Numbered from the stretch's first letter, positions 19,594 through 29,354 are shown. The stretch: 64,000 nt of DNA from Rhodoferax sp. OV413 (GCF_900104385.1 NZ_FNJA01000003.1:496001-560000), one strand, 5' to 3'. Notes: generated by a model from the sequence alone, not told the origin. Numbers and translations are program-made.

Positions 19594-21219
19594 TTAAAGC
19601 GTTGCGAATAGCGCGCCATACGGCGGCAGCAGCAGGGTCTGACCATCCAATTCACCCGACGGCAAGGCATGGCGGGTGTCCATAGCCAGCGGCCGCACAT
19701 GGTCGGGCAAGGCATAGCGCACCGGGCTGGCACCCAGGTTGAAGGCACACAGCAGGGCGGCGTCATCGCTGCGGCGCACAAAGGCCAGCACCGTGTCGTC
19801 GGCAGCCAGCAGCTCGATGTCGCCGGTCCGCAGCACCGCGTGCTGGCGCCGCCAGGCCAGCATGGCCTGGTAGAAATGGAACATCGAATCCGGGGCCGCC
19901 CTCTGGCTGGCGGCAGCCAGCGGCAGATGTTCCGAGGCCACGGGCAACCAGGTCTTGGCGGCGCTGCTAAAGCCCGCATGGGGTGCGGCCGCGTCCCAGA
20001 CCATGGGCGTGCGGCAGCCATCGCGGCCTACAAACTCGGGCCACATGGCGATGCCATACGGATCTTGCAAATCTTCGAAGGCCACGCTGGCTTCGGTCAA
20101 GCCCAGCTCGTCGCCCTGGTAAATGCAGGGCGAACCGCGCAGGCTCAGCTGCAGCCCAAACACCAGCCGCAGCCAGGCGGCATTGTGCGCAGGCTGCTGC
20201 CAACGGCTGGCCACCCGCACCGCGTCGTGGTTGGATACCGACCAGCAGGGCCAGCCGTCCAGACACACGGCTTCGAGACGCTGGACCACGCCATGGATGT
20301 AGCGTGCATCGCACTTGGGGCCGAGCAGGTCAAACGAATACGCGGTGTGCAGCTTGTCGCCACCACCGGTGTACTCGGCAATCCGGGCCGGGGTGTCGTC
20401 GTCGCCGATTTCACCCACCGTCATCAGGTCTGGGTACTGGTTCAGCAGGCTGCGGATGCGGCGCAGAAAGTCCAGCATCTCCGGCTGGCTCTTGTCGTAC
20501 ACGTGGCGCTGCCAACCGTAGGGATTGACCTTGTTCACCGACGGATCGTCGGTCGGCATGCCGCGCGCCGGGTTGTTGCGCAGCTGCGCGTCGTGCACGC
20601 AGAAGTTGACGGCATCCAGCCGGAAGCCATCGACGCCGCGGTCCAGCCAGAACTGCATATTGTCCAGCGCCGCCTGCTGCACCTGCGGGTTGTGGAAGTT
20701 CAGGTCCGGCTGGCTGGCCAGAAAGTTGTGCATGTAGTACTGGCAGCGGCGCGTGTCCCACTGCCAGGCAGAACCGCCGAAGATCGACAGCCAGTTGTTC
20801 GGCGGCGTACCGTCGTCCTGGGGGTCGGCCCAGACGAACCAGTCGGCACGCGGGTTGTCGCGGCTGGAGCGCGACTCGACAAACCAGGGGTTCTGGTCGG
20901 AGCAGTGGCTCAGCACCTGGTCGATCAGCACCTTGATGCCCAGCGCGTGGGCTTTGGCCACCACCGCATCGAAGTCCGCCAGGCTGCCGAACATCGGGTC
21001 GACCGCCCGGTAGTCGGAAATGTCGTAGCCAAAATCCTTCATCGGACTCTGGAAAAACGGCGACAGCCAGACCGCCTCTACCCCCAGCTCGGCCAGATAG
21101 GGCAGGCGCTGCACCACACCGGCCAAGTCGCCAATACCGTCGCCATTGCTGTCTTGAAAACTGCGCGGGTAGATTTGGTAAATCACCCCGCCACGCCACC
21201 ACTCGTTCGCCTGTGCCAT
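19594..21219 (-). CDS. aglA: Alpha-glucosidase (GH13, AglA-like)
   Basis: A 541-residue GH13 (alpha-amylase family) enzyme without signal peptide, so cytoplasmic. Catalytic residues are readable: nucleophile Asp202 in GFRLDAVNF, acid/base Glu270 in MTVGEIGD, transition-state Asp332 in VSNHDAVR. The conserved region I reads IDQVLSHCSDQNPWF, the DQVLSH version typical of AglA-like glucosidases of proteobacteria. It would hydrolyse imported maltose, sucrose, trehalose or related alpha-glucosides to glucose. Begins 2 bp after the permease stop. A ROK-type sugar kinase is encoded at 29883 but outside this operon. Confidence 0.92.
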   Translation of the reverse strand: MAQANEWWRGGVIYQIYPRSFQDSNGDGIGDLAGVVQRLPYLAELGVEAVWLSPFFQSPMKDFGYDISDYRAVDPMFGSLADFDAVVAKAHALGIKVLIDQVLSHCSDQNPWFVESRSSRDNPRADWFVWADPQDDGTPPNNWLSIFGGSAWQWDTRRCQYYMHNFLASQPDLNFHNPQVQQAALDNMQFWLDRGVDGFRLDAVNFCVHDAQLRNNPARGMPTDDPSVNKVNPYGWQRHVYDKSQPEMLDFLRRIRSLLNQYPDLMTVGEIGDDDTPARIAEYTGGGDKLHTAYSFDLLGPKCDARYIHGVVQRLEAVCLDGWPCWSVSNHDAVRVASRWQQPAHNAAWLRLVFGLQLSLRGSPCIYQGDELGLTEASVAFEDLQDPYGIAMWPEFVGRDGCRTPMVWDAAAPHAGFSSAAKTWLPVASEHLPLAAASQRAAPDSMFHFYQAMLAWRRQHAVLRTGDIELLAADDTVLAFVRRSDDAALLCAFNLGASPVRYALPDHVRPLAMDTRHALPSGELDGQTLLLPPYGALFATL

Positions 21220-21221
21220 GC

Positions 21222-22067
21222 TCAGCCCTTCACGGCACCAGAGGTCAAACCACCCACGATCTTGCGCTGGAATATGAGTACCAGGGCGATCAGCGGCAGG
21301 GTCACCAGCACCGAGGCCGCCATGATCTTGCCCCAGGGGATTTCATATTTGTCGGCGCCGCTGATCAGCGAGATTGACACGGGCACCGTGCGATCGTTGT
21401 TGTTCAGCACGAAGGTCAGGGCGAACATGAATTCGTTCCAGGCGGCGATGAAGGCCAGCAGTCCGGTGGTCACCAGGGCCGGCCACATCACTGGCAAGAA
21501 CACCTTGGTGATGATGCCCCAGGGGGTGCAACCGTCCATGATGGCGGCCTCTTCCAGCTCCTTGGGCAGGTCGCGCACGAAGGTGGTCAACACCCATACG
21601 GTGAACGGCAGGGTGAACACCATGTACGGCAGGGTCAGTCCCCACCAGTGGTTGTACAGACCAAAGGCTTGCATCAGCTCGAACATGCCCGACAGCACCG
21701 CCACCTGCGGAAACATGGACACAGCCAGCACCGTCAACAGCAGCAAGCCGCGGCCACGGAACTGGATGCGGCCCAGCGCATAGGAGGCCGTCACGCCCAG
21801 GAACAGCGAGGCGATCACCACCAAGGTCGACACTGCCACCGAATTGAGAATGTGGCGACCAAACGGATGCTCGGACACGGTGAACATGGCGATGTAGTTC
21901 TTCAGCGAAGGCGCATCCGGCCATAGCGAGGTGCTGAACAGCTCGGTGCCCGACTTCAGCGAAGTGACGATCGCGTAATAGAAAGGGAACAGGCAGAACA
22001 GCGCGATGATGGCCACCAGGGCGTACAAACCGATGGAGCCGAGGATTTTTTGGAAAGTGTGGTTCAT
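21222..22067 (-). CDS. aglG: Alpha-glucoside ABC importer permease (MalG-like)
   Basis: A 281-residue inner-membrane protein with six helices. N-terminal helix YALVAIIALFCLFPFYYAIV; the EAA loop reads EEAAIMDGCTPWGIITKVFL, positioned as in MalG; the C-terminus ends GGLTSGAVKG, which also fits MalG-type proteins. AGGAAA precedes the ATG. It partners with the MalF-like permease 11 bp upstream. Confidence 0.9.
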   Translation of the reverse strand: MNHTFQKILGSIGLYALVAIIALFCLFPFYYAIVTSLKSGTELFSTSLWPDAPSLKNYIAMFTVSEHPFGRHILNSVAVSTLVVIASLFLGVTASYALGRIQFRGRGLLLLTVLAVSMFPQVAVLSGMFELMQAFGLYNHWWGLTLPYMVFTLPFTVWVLTTFVRDLPKELEEAAIMDGCTPWGIITKVFLPVMWPALVTTGLLAFIAAWNEFMFALTFVLNNNDRTVPVSISLISGADKYEIPWGKIMAASVLVTLPLIALVLIFQRKIVGGLTSGAVKG

Positions 22068-22078
22068 GCTCGGTTTCC

Positions 22079-23017
22079 TTACTTCTTGCCGCCCAGATCG
22101 ACACGCGACAGCTTCAGATACAGCAGGGTGCAGACCGCAATGATGAGGAACAGCACGGTGGAAGCCGCCGAGCCATAGCCCACGTAGTTGTTGTCGACGA
22201 TTTCACGCCGCACAAAGCCCGACATGCTGATGGTGTCCACGCTGTTGGAGGTCATCACATAGATGATGTCGAACACCCGCAAGGCATCGAGCAGCCGGAA
22301 GATCACCGCCACCATCAGGGCCGGCCAGATCAGCGGCAGCGTCACCTTAAAGAACACGCGCACCGGGTGGATGCCGTCCACGTGGGCAGCTTCGTAGCAA
22401 TCGGTAGGCAGCATCTGCAGCGCCGCCAAGGTCAGCAAGGCCATGAAGGGCGTGGTCTTCCACACGTCGACCAGCATGACCGACCACAACGCGTAGTCGG
22501 GATCAGCAGTCCAGGCGATGTTGTGGTCGATGATGCCCGCGCCTTTGAGCAGCGCATTCATCACGCCAAACTGATCGTGCATGATCCAGGCCCACATCTT
22601 GGCCGACACGATAGTAGGGATCGCCCAGGGCACCAGCACCGCAGCCCGTACAAATGAGCGGCCTTTGAAGTTGGCATTCAGCACCAGCGCGAACACCACC
22701 CCCAACAAGGTTTCGGTGACAACGGAGACGATGGCGAATTTGAAGGTATTGCGGATCGCCATGCCCCAATCGGTTTTCCAGAAGCCTTCAACGGCGTCCA
22801 AATTGAAAACACCGTATTTTCCGAAGTAGTTCTGCAGGCCCACCATGTTGTAGGAAGACTCGCCGATGTTCTCCAGCGTGGCATCGGTAAAGCTGAACCA
22901 GATGGTGCGGCCCAGCGGCCAACCCGCGACGAGCAGCAGGACGATGAGCGTGGGGGTCAGAAAAATCCACGCGCTACGGGTGCGCTCGCGGGTGAGTTCG
23001 GATGTTTGGGTGCGCAT
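22079..23017 (-). CDS. aglF: Alpha-glucoside ABC importer permease (MalF-like)
   Basis: A 312-residue inner-membrane protein. First helix AWIFLTPTLIVLLLVAGWPL, five more helices and the coupling loop YEAAHVDGIHPVRVFFKVTL, followed by LIWPAL. Start chosen at MRTQTSEL with AGGAG 6 nt upstream rather than the earlier in-frame ATG at 23035. Second gene of the operon, between the solute-binding protein and the MalG-like permease. Confidence 0.9.
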   Translation of the reverse strand: MRTQTSELTRERTRSAWIFLTPTLIVLLLVAGWPLGRTIWFSFTDATLENIGESSYNMVGLQNYFGKYGVFNLDAVEGFWKTDWGMAIRNTFKFAIVSVVTETLLGVVFALVLNANFKGRSFVRAAVLVPWAIPTIVSAKMWAWIMHDQFGVMNALLKGAGIIDHNIAWTADPDYALWSVMLVDVWKTTPFMALLTLAALQMLPTDCYEAAHVDGIHPVRVFFKVTLPLIWPALMVAVIFRLLDALRVFDIIYVMTSNSVDTISMSGFVRREIVDNNYVGYGSAASTVLFLIIAVCTLLYLKLSRVDLGGKK

Positions 23018-23095
23018 GGCGACTCCTGGGATCAAGGTGCTGAACGGGCCGCCATGCTGTGTGGCATAGCGGCCCGGGGGTTCAACAGTGGGGGC

Positions 23096-24364
23096 TTACC
23101 ACTTAGGACCGCGGCGGATCGAATCCAGCTTGCCTTCGAGCTTCTTCACGCTCTCTTCACCGGTGGATTTGCCCGACAGCACTTCGTGCGTGGCATTCCA
23201 GAAAGCGGCAGAGACTTCGTTGTACTTGGCACCCGTGACTGTGGCCGGGCGGGGTACTGCACCCACGAAGGTGTCATACAGATCACCAAAGAACGGGTTG
23301 GCGGCCAGTACTTCCTTGTCCTTGTACAGCGAGGCGATGGTGGGGTTGTACGAACCGCGGATGGCACGGTCTTTTTGCACGGCCTCACTGGTCAGGTACA
23401 TCACAAAATCAGCCGCTTCCTTGGGGCTCTTGGAGTACTTGCTCACTGCCAGCTGCCAGCCACCCAGGGCAGCTGCCGTCTTGCCGCCATCGCCCTTGGG
23501 CAGCGCGACGACGCCGACCTTGCCCTTGACCGGGCTGTCTGCGCCCTGGCTCAGCGACCAGGCGTACGGCCAGTTGCGCATGTACACAGCATTGCCCTTT
23601 TGGAACACGCCGCGGGCGTCTTCTTCTGCATAGTTCAGCACGCCCTTGGGCGCAATGGTGCCGATCCAGCCGGCAGCCGTGTTCAGCGCCTTGGCGGCAG
23701 CGGGGTTGTTGATGGTGATCTTGCCGGTGCTGTCCACAATACTGCCGCCGCCGAAGCTGGACACCCATTCAATCCCATCGCAGGTCAAACCTTCGTAGGC
23801 CTTGGCCTGGAACACAAAACCTTGCATGTCGGCATTGCCCGCCTTGCGCTCGCCGTCCATCACCTTCTGGGCAGAAGAGGTGAGCTCGGCCCAGGTGGTG
23901 GGGGCTTTTTCTCCGTACTTGGTCAACAAGTCCTTGCGGTAATACAGAACGCCGGCATCGGTGAACCAGGGCATGGCCAACAGCTTGCCGCCCACGGTGT
24001 TGTTCGCCACGATGGCCGGGAAATGGGCCTTTTCGGCGCCTTTGGTGTACGAGGTCAGATCCAGCAAATGGTCTTTCAAAAGACCGGGCCACACCACATC
24101 CACGTTGATCACATCCACCTCGGTGGATTTGGCGGCGAACATCTGGCGGAACAGGCCCAGGATGTCGCTGGTGGACTGGGGAATGCTCAGATGCTTCACC
24201 GTATTGCCGGTTTTGCTGGCCCACTCATCGCCGGCTTTTTTGCAGAACTCGTAGTCCTGCCCCACCGAGCCGCAGGAAATGGTGATGGTCACCCCCGCTG
24301 CATGTGCCCCCATAGCGCCGAGGCTGAGCAGCACAGCGGCTGCGGTTTTGGTGATTGCTGTCAT
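23096..24364 (-). CDS. aglE: Alpha-glucoside ABC importer solute-binding protein (SBP family 1)
   Basis: A 422-residue periplasmic protein. Signal peptide ([18 protein letters not shown]) precedes [21 protein letters not shown]; the family 1 hallmarks follow ([36 protein letters not shown] near the C-terminus). Start chosen at MTAITKT because AAGGAGA lies upstream; the longer frame would run across the promoter and operator. First gene of the operon. The ligand should be an alpha-glucoside, by gene order and the GH13 enzyme. Confidence 0.9.
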   Translation of the reverse strand: MTAITKTAAAVLLSLGAMGAHAAGVTITISCGSVGQDYEFCKKAGDEWASKTGNTVKHLSIPQSTSDILGLFRQMFAAKSTEVDVINVDVVWPGLLKDHLLDLTSYTKGAEKAHFPAIVANNTVGGKLLAMPWFTDAGVLYYRKDLLTKYGEKAPTTWAELTSSAQKVMDGERKAGNADMQGFVFQAKAYEGLTCDGIEWVSSFGGGSIVDSTGKITINNPAAAKALNTAAGWIGTIAPKGVLNYAEEDARGVFQKGNAVYMRNWPYAWSLSQGADSPVKGKVGVVALPKGDGGKTAAALGGWQLAVSKYSKSPKEAADFVMYLTSEAVQKDRAIRGSYNPTIASLYKDKEVLAANPFFGDLYDTFVGAVPRPATVTGAKYNEVSAAFWNATHEVLSGKSTGEESVKKLEGKLDSIRRGPKW

Positions 24365-24461
24365 GTAGATGTCTCCTTGTTTATTCGATGTGGGCCCAGG
24401 CTGTTCTGGCAGTCCATGCCAAGCCGCAGGCCATTGTTTTATCGCCGGTAAAAGCCGAGCC

Positions 24462-24490
24462 AGTATAAATTCAAAGCGCTTTGAATTGAA
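24462..24490 (-). promoter_or_regulatory. Promoter of the alpha-glucoside operon with LacI-type operator
   Basis: On the minus strand: -35 TTCAAT (24490-24485), a 17-bp spacer and -10 TATACT (24467-24462). A 20-bp perfect palindrome AATTCAAAGCGCTTTGAATT (24468-24487) with the GCGC centre usual for LacI-family operators fills the space between and overlaps the -35 box. Binding there would exclude RNA polymerase. The LacI-family gene at 26186 is the natural candidate. Confidence 0.8.
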
Positions 24491-24547
24491 CACTGGGTTT
24501 ACCCGAGGGCACGCACATTTGGCGTCCCCAAACATCCATCCAATGCA

Positions 24548-24584
24548 AAAAGCCTGCATCTCCCAGAGGGCGATGCAGGCTTTT
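24548..24584 (-). terminator. Rho-independent terminator of the porin gene
   Basis: Perfect 13-bp stem (AAAAGCCTGCATC / GATGCAGGCTTTT) with an 11-nt loop; on the minus strand it ends in a T-run, 66 bp after the porin stop codon. Confidence 0.85.
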
Positions 24585-24649
24585 CATGGAAGACATGCTC
24601 CCGCTTAGACAGCAGGAAGCATGGTTGCAGCGGTCATAGCCGCCAGAGC

Positions 24650-25684
24650 TTAGAACTCGTAGTTCACGCGCAGAGCGAAACCAGTTGCGTTAGGCGCTTC
24701 GTTGGGGCCGCTGGACTTGGAGTGGGAGATCGCGGGGGTGATCTTGGCACCCTTCACGTCAAAGAATGGAATCGCGTAGGCAACCCAGAAGGTGGTGACC
24801 TTGTCGTCGGCGCTCAGGTTGGAACCCTTACCGAACACGCTGGCCACGGTCAGATTGCCAATACCGGCCATCAGCGCAAAGGTGTTTTGCTTGATGTTGG
24901 ACAGGCTCTTGCCGGCTGCGTAGTTGGCATACAGGGTCACACCGCCGAAGTTGTAGTCACCGGTCAAACCGTAGCCGGTGCGGTTCACGCTACCTGTAGC
25001 GGGAGTGCCAGCCGTGGTGGTAGCAAGTACCGACGTGCAAACGCCGGCGGTGATGGCTCCGCAGCTCAACGTGGTGGTTGCTGCGGTAGCTGCGGTACCT
25101 TCGTACTTGATCGCTTCAACACCAGCGGCCAAATGCAGAGGGCCGTTGGCGTAGTTCAGCACAGGACGCAAACCGGTAGCACCGCCGGCGCCTTTGCTGG
25201 ACACGCCGCTGACTTCCAGGCTCAGGCCGCCGCCCAATTGGACGTTCACAGCTGCATGGAAAGGTGCGCTGCCATTGGCGTAAGCGCCTTGGCGGCCGCG
25301 CAGCACATTGGCTTGGTAAGGCGAGAAGCCGGAGTACTCAACGATCACGTCGCCAGGGGTTTGGAACAGATTGGCAGCTTCGAAACGGCCCAGCTTGATG
25401 TCGGCGGTTTCGGAACCGAACTGTGCCCACAAGTCATCCGTACCAGCCGAGCCATCAGGCTTGGACAGGTAGGTGGCGCGACCGGCCATGAAGTACTTGG
25501 AACCCAGTTTTTGGCTGGCATTCAGTTCGACACGGCCGGACTGGGAAGCGCCGCGGTCGTTGTTTTGGTACTTGCTATCGAGCTCGATATTGGCGTCGAT
25601 ATTGGGCAAAGCGAAAGCCGAGGCAGAAACCATCGCGAAAGCGGCGAGGGCAGTGGCGCGAACGGTAAAGGTAGCTTGGTTCAA
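24650..25684 (-). CDS. Outer-membrane porin (beta-barrel), TTG start
   Basis: A 344-residue outer-membrane protein. Signal peptide (ATALAAFAMVSASAFA) precedes LPNIDANIELDSKYQNN; alternating amphipathic strands run to a C-terminal Phe (FALRVNYEF), the signal for barrel assembly. A variable stretch with two Cys (SCGAITAGVCTSV) near the middle looks like an external loop. The only start that fits GGAGA is the TTG at 25682-25684, 5 nt downstream; no ATG is suitably placed. It sits between the alpha-glucoside operon and the LacI gene and may let the sugar cross the outer membrane, though nothing in the barrel shows specificity. Confidence 0.82.
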   Translation of the reverse strand: MNQATFTVRATALAAFAMVSASAFALPNIDANIELDSKYQNNDRGASQSGRVELNASQKLGSKYFMAGRATYLSKPDGSAGTDDLWAQFGSETADIKLGRFEAANLFQTPGDVIVEYSGFSPYQANVLRGRQGAYANGSAPFHAAVNVQLGGGLSLEVSGVSSKGAGGATGLRPVLNYANGPLHLAAGVEAIKYEGTAATAATTTLSCGAITAGVCTSVLATTTAGTPATGSVNRTGYGLTGDYNFGGVTLYANYAAGKSLSNIKQNTFALMAGIGNLTVASVFGKGSNLSADDKVTTFWVAYAIPFFDVKGAKITPAISHSKSSGPNEAPNATGFALRVNYEF

Positions 25685-26185
25685 GGATGTCTCCAGTGTG
25701 ATTAAGTTTGTTCTTGATTTGCTAGTCCAACGGCTGCCTGAACGCTGCAGGAGCTGTGTGAAGACCGTGCAAATCTGGGGGTATTCTTGGTGGACGGTCT
25801 TTTTCGACCGATAAGCAATTACCCTTGTTACAGAAACAAGCGAGTTACCAAAATGCAAAAATTTTTCGGTAGACGCTTCAAGAGTTAGGTCGAGCAAAAA
25901 ACAAAGTTCAGATCGCGTCCTTTCCTCCATTTCTCCAATGAAAACAGCGCTTCCGACGCGGTTTTTCAGATGTCCAACTGATGCCAAATTTGCTTTGGAT
26001 TACGGAGAAATTTGAAAAAAATTGGCATCGAAAATGGAACTTTTTTGCCACCCAAGGCATCGGCGTTTTTGTTGCGGAATTGCGACACGATGCAGGCTTG
26101 ACAGCCGGTTCACCTATTGACACAGCCTCTATGCGGGTAGCAAACGCTACTATCGCCCAGCCCTTACACGCTTTTACCCGCCTAG
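25685..26185. other. AT-richer intergenic region between porin and lacI-family gene
   Basis: A 501-bp divergent gap without a supported gene, lower in GC than its surroundings. It contains inverted repeats AAGACCGT/ACGGTCTT (25761-25768 and 25794-25801, followed by TTTT on the plus strand) and GATGCCAA/TTGGCATC (25980-25987 and 26022-26029). A weak half-match to the alpha-glucoside operator (CAGCGCTTCC near 25945) is present. It must hold the porin promoter and a long leader, but I could not pick a convincing -35/-10 pair. Confidence 0.5.
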
Positions 26186-27211
26186 ATGTCACTGAAACGG
26201 ATCGCCGAAGAACTCGGCCTGTCGCTCACCACGGTGAGCCGCGCGCTGAATGGTTACCCTGAGGTAGCGGCCGCTACGCGCCGCGATGTGATGGCGGCCG
26301 CGTTACGACTTAATTACAAACCCGACGCACGCGCCAGGGGCCTGGCGCTGGGCCGGGCGGACGCAGTCGGTATCGTCTTCCCCATTACCACCGGCGATTT
26401 GGGCGACCAGCAGTTTCTGCAGGTCGCCTCTTCCATGAGCGAACGCTTTGCCCAGGCCGGGCTGGATTTGTTGATCATGTCGGCCCCTGCCCAGGACGAG
26501 CTGGCGGCCTACGAGCGCGCTATCACCGGCCGGCATATCGGCGTCTTTGTGGTGCCGCGCACCCGCCTGCATGACCGCCGGCTGGAATTGCTGCAGTCAC
26601 GCAACGTGCCGTTTGTGGCCTATGGGCGCAGCTCCTTGCCTGCGCAGAGCAGCTACCCCTGGTTCGACTTCGACAACCTGGCCGGTGCCCGCATGGCCAC
26701 CGACCGCCTGCTGCGCCTGGGCCACCGCCGCATCGCCTATCTGGGCGCACCACCCGAATACAACTTTGCCGACCAGCGCTATGCGGGTTTCTGCGCCAGC
26801 CTGAAAGCCGCCGGCGTGGCTCTCAAGCCCACGTCCGTGCAGCGCAATGCGCTGGAGCGCCGCTCCGGCTATGCGGCCATGCAAAAACTGCTGGCCCTGC
26901 CCCAGCGGCCCACGGCCGTGCTGGTAGACAACAACCTGGCCGGCATAGGCGCGGTACATGCGGTGCTGCATTCCGGGCTGGTGCTCGGGCGCGACCTGTC
27001 GGTCATCGTCTACGACGGCCTGGGTTCGGATTCGGTAGTGCGTACCAGCGTGACCGCGGTGATGCAGCCCACGCCGGCCGCCACCGGCCTGGCCCTGGCC
27101 GAGCTGACCCTGGCCCGCATGCGCGACGAGCCGGTGGAATCACTGCAAAAGCTGTGCATGCCCGAGTTGGAAATCGGCGACAGCGACGGGCCGCCGCCGG
27201 CCACCTCCTAA
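26186..27211 (+). CDS. LacI-family transcriptional repressor
   Basis: A 341-residue regulator. The LacI-type helix-turn-helix is at residues 1-22 (LKRIAEELGLSLTTVSRALN), followed by the hinge NYKPDARARGLALGRADAVG and a periplasmic-binding-like sugar domain with GHRRIAYLGAPP. No Shine-Dalgarno is visible before the ATG. It lies beside the porin and the alpha-glucoside operon, matching the position of aglR in rhizobia, and probably binds the palindrome at 24468-24487 until an inducing sugar appears. Confidence 0.9.
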   Translation: MSLKRIAEELGLSLTTVSRALNGYPEVAAATRRDVMAAALRLNYKPDARARGLALGRADAVGIVFPITTGDLGDQQFLQVASSMSERFAQAGLDLLIMSAPAQDELAAYERAITGRHIGVFVVPRTRLHDRRLELLQSRNVPFVAYGRSSLPAQSSYPWFDFDNLAGARMATDRLLRLGHRRIAYLGAPPEYNFADQRYAGFCASLKAAGVALKPTSVQRNALERRSGYAAMQKLLALPQRPTAVLVDNNLAGIGAVHAVLHSGLVLGRDLSVIVYDGLGSDSVVRTSVTAVMQPTPAATGLALAELTLARMRDEPVESLQKLCMPELEIGDSDGPPPATS

Positions 27212-27232
27212 CAAGCTGATCTGAGCCTCTGC

Positions 27233-28498
27233 CTAGGCGGCCATCCCGCTGTTCCGTAAGGCCGCCACCCGCGCGGCATGCACCAGCCCCCCAATGTCCT
27301 TGCCCTGCAAGCCCTTGGCTTGTGCCTCGCGGGCAATCACGTCGGTCGCGACCGACTGCGCCGCCGCCAAAGCCGCCAGCCAGTGCGGGCGCTGGGGATA
27401 GGCAGAGTCGTGCAAACCCAACCGGCCGCGTGCATCGCACTCACAAGCCAGCAAGGCATCGGCAAAACGCTGGGGTTTGCGCAAGGCATCGCAGCGCTCT
27501 AGCAAACGCAGCGTCGTCGCCGCCCCGAAGTCCATGCCGCGGTGGATATTCCCGTGTTCGCGCGCCACCACATCGGCCAGCTCGCGGCAGTCGGTGGGCA
27601 AGCGCAGGCGCTGGCACACGCCTTTGAGCAACTCGGCGCTGCGGGCCTCGTGCCCGATATGGCGTGGCAGCACATCGGCCGGCGTGGTGGCCTTGCCCAG
27701 GTCGTGGGTCAGGCAGGCAAATCGCACGGGTAGCGGGGCCTGCAGGCGTGCCGCTATGTCCAGCACCATCATCAGGTGCACGCCGGTATCGATCTCGGGG
27801 TGGTAGTCGGCACGCTGGGGCACGCCCCACAGCGCCGCCACTTCGGGCAGCAGGCGGGCCAGCGCACCGCAGTCGCGCAACACCTCGAACATGCGTGAAG
27901 GCTGGGCTTCCATCAGGCCGCGCGTCAGCTCTTGCCAGACGCGCTCGGGCACCAGGGCATCGACCTCGCCCGCGTCCACCATCTCGCGCATCAGCGCCAT
28001 GGTCTCCGAGGCCACGCTGAAATCGGTGAAGCGAGCGGCGAACCGGGCCACGCGCAAAATCCGCACCGGGTCTTCGCGGAAAGCCTCGGTCACGTGGCGC
28101 AGTACCTTGTCGTGCAAATCCCGCTGGCCGCCGTAGGGGTCGATCAGGTTGTCGGAATTTATAGAAAATGTGCCGCTAGCGCTGATGGAATCTGCGGGAG
28201 CCGCTATCGCATTGATAGTGAGGTCGCGGCGCGCCAGATCCTGCTCCAGCGTGACATCCGGCGCGGCGTGGACCGCAAAGCCGCGGTAACCGGGGGCGGT
28301 CTTACGTTCGGTGCGGGCCAGCGCGTATTCCTCGTGGGTGCGCGGGTGCAGGAACACCGGGAAGTCCTTGCCCACCGCCAGGTAGCCCTGGGCCAGCAAT
28401 ACCTCGGGCGTTGCCCCCACCACCACCCAATCACGGTCACCCGGCGGGCGGCCCAACCAGGCATCGCGCACCGCCCCACCCACCAGATAAATTTGCAT
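27233..28498 (-). CDS. cca: Multifunctional CCA-adding tRNA nucleotidyltransferase with HD domain
   Basis: A 421-residue enzyme that builds or repairs the 3' CCA end of tRNA. Class II motifs: [20 protein letters not shown] (metal Asp pair), [10 protein letters not shown], the DPYGG segment and [16 protein letters not shown]; the HD phosphohydrolase domain has [12 protein letters not shown] and [11 protein letters not shown]. The loop between LTINAIA and LIDPYGG holds about 12 residues more than I recall for E. coli Cca, and that DNA is a copy of the 49-bp palindromic element (28171-28219) read in frame. The catalytic residues around it are intact, so the gene is probably functional. Confidence 0.95.
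   Translation of the reverse strand: MQIYLVGGAVRDAWLGRPPGDRDWVVVGATPEVLLAQGYLAVGKDFPVFLHPRTHEEYALARTERKTAPGYRGFAVHAAPDVTLEQDLARRDLTINAIAAPADSISASGTFSINSDNLIDPYGGQRDLHDKVLRHVTEAFREDPVRILRVARFAARFTDFSVASETMALMREMVDAGEVDALVPERVWQELTRGLMEAQPSRMFEVLRDCGALARLLPEVAALWGVPQRADYHPEIDTGVHLMMVLDIAARLQAPLPVRFACLTHDLGKATTPADVLPRHIGHEARSAELLKGVCQRLRLPTDCRELADVVAREHGNIHRGMDFGAATTLRLLERCDALRKPQRFADALLACECDARGRLGLHDSAYPQRPHWLAALAAAQSVATDVIAREAQAKGLQGKDIGGLVHAARVAALRNSGMAA
28171..28219 (-). repeat. Palindromic element copy g, inside cca
   Basis: Core arms 28171-28185 and 28191-28205 around loop TGGAA, match 10 of 15; ATAGT box 9 nt further (28215-28219). It encodes, in frame, the extra loop [16 protein letters not shown] of Cca. 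It shares CCGCTAGCGC with copy h in anmK. Confidence 0.7.
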
Positions 28499-28511
28499 GC
28501 CCGCAGTTTAG

Positions 28512-29195
28512 CTAGCGCGCCAACCGGTAAGGCTCCTCGAAGTCCAGAAAATCCTGCTCGGCCAGCGCTTCGGTGATCCAGCCCTGTACACCAGGCAAGG
28601 CGGTCACCCGGTCCACATAGGCCTGAATGGCGGCGGGCAGCGGCAGTGCGTAGGTGTTGAAGCGCATGCACACCGGCGCAAAGTAGGCGTCGGCGATAGA
28701 AAAATCGCCGAACAGCATCGGGCCGCCATGCGCGTCCAGCAACTCGCCCCACATGGCGGCCAGCCGCGCCACGTCGGCCCGCACGGCCGGCTTGTCACGC
28801 CAGAGCAGCTGGCCGACTTCGGGCAAGCGGGCCTCGATGTTCATCGGGCAGTGGCTGCGCAGAGCGGTAAAGCCGGCGTGCATTTCGGCACATACGCTGC
28901 GGGCCCGAGCGCGCGCCTGGGGCTGGCGTGGCCACAGGGCTTTGTCGGGAAACTGCTCGGCCAGGGTTTCGGCAATCGCCAGCGTGTCCCAAACTGCCAA
29001 ATCCCCATCCACCCAGACCGGCACCTTGCCGACCGGATTGACGGCCTGCACCGCCGCCTTGAAATGCGATTGGGCGTCAAACGAGTCAAACCGCAGCATG
29101 ACCTCTTCAAACGGAATATCCGCCTGCTTCAAAAGCACCCAGGGGCGCATGGACCAAGACGAATAATTTTTATTACCGATGTAGAGCTGTGGCAT
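28512..29195 (-). CDS. Glutathione S-transferase family protein
   Basis: A 227-residue cytosolic GST. The thioredoxin-like N-terminal domain has the catalytic-Ser region NKNYSSWSMRPW and the cis-Pro motif GKVPVWVDGDLAVWDTLAIAETLA, with glutathione-binding D-T/S. The helical C-terminal domain has the N-capping box GDFSIADAYFAPV. The Y-S-S-W-S-M-R-P-W start resembles the plant-type/Ser-GST group common in proteobacteria. It is 13 bp upstream of cca, on the same strand. The electrophile it handles is unknown. Confidence 0.9.
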   Translation of the reverse strand: MPQLYIGNKNYSSWSMRPWVLLKQADIPFEEVMLRFDSFDAQSHFKAAVQAVNPVGKVPVWVDGDLAVWDTLAIAETLAEQFPDKALWPRQPQARARARSVCAEMHAGFTALRSHCPMNIEARLPEVGQLLWRDKPAVRADVARLAAMWGELLDAHGGPMLFGDFSIADAYFAPVCMRFNTYALPLPAAIQAYVDRVTALPGVQGWITEALAEQDFLDFEEPYRLAR

Positions 29196-29318
29196 GGGGT
29201 TTCCAGAGAATAAAGCCGGGGGATGGAATCAAAGTACAAGACTACCGCAAGCCGGCCCAGGTATTGATGCAAAAATCAGGGCAAATTGATGCAGCCCGGC
29301 CCATCCAAAGCCCTAAAT

Positions 29319-29354
29319 GCAAAAAAGCCCGGTCAAACGACAGGGCTTTTTTGC
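29319..29354. terminator. Bidirectional terminator downstream of the H-NS gene
   Basis: Stem GCAAAAAAGCCC / GGGCTTTTTTGC (12 bp perfect) with a 12-nt loop, 48 bp after the H-NS-family gene's stop. A- and T-runs lie within the stem. Confidence 0.8.

Noticed and set aside
19669-21783. A 704-codon open frame opposite the alpha-glucosidase gene
   Set aside because: The minus strand holds GH13 with all catalytic residues; the antisense product has no recognisable fold.
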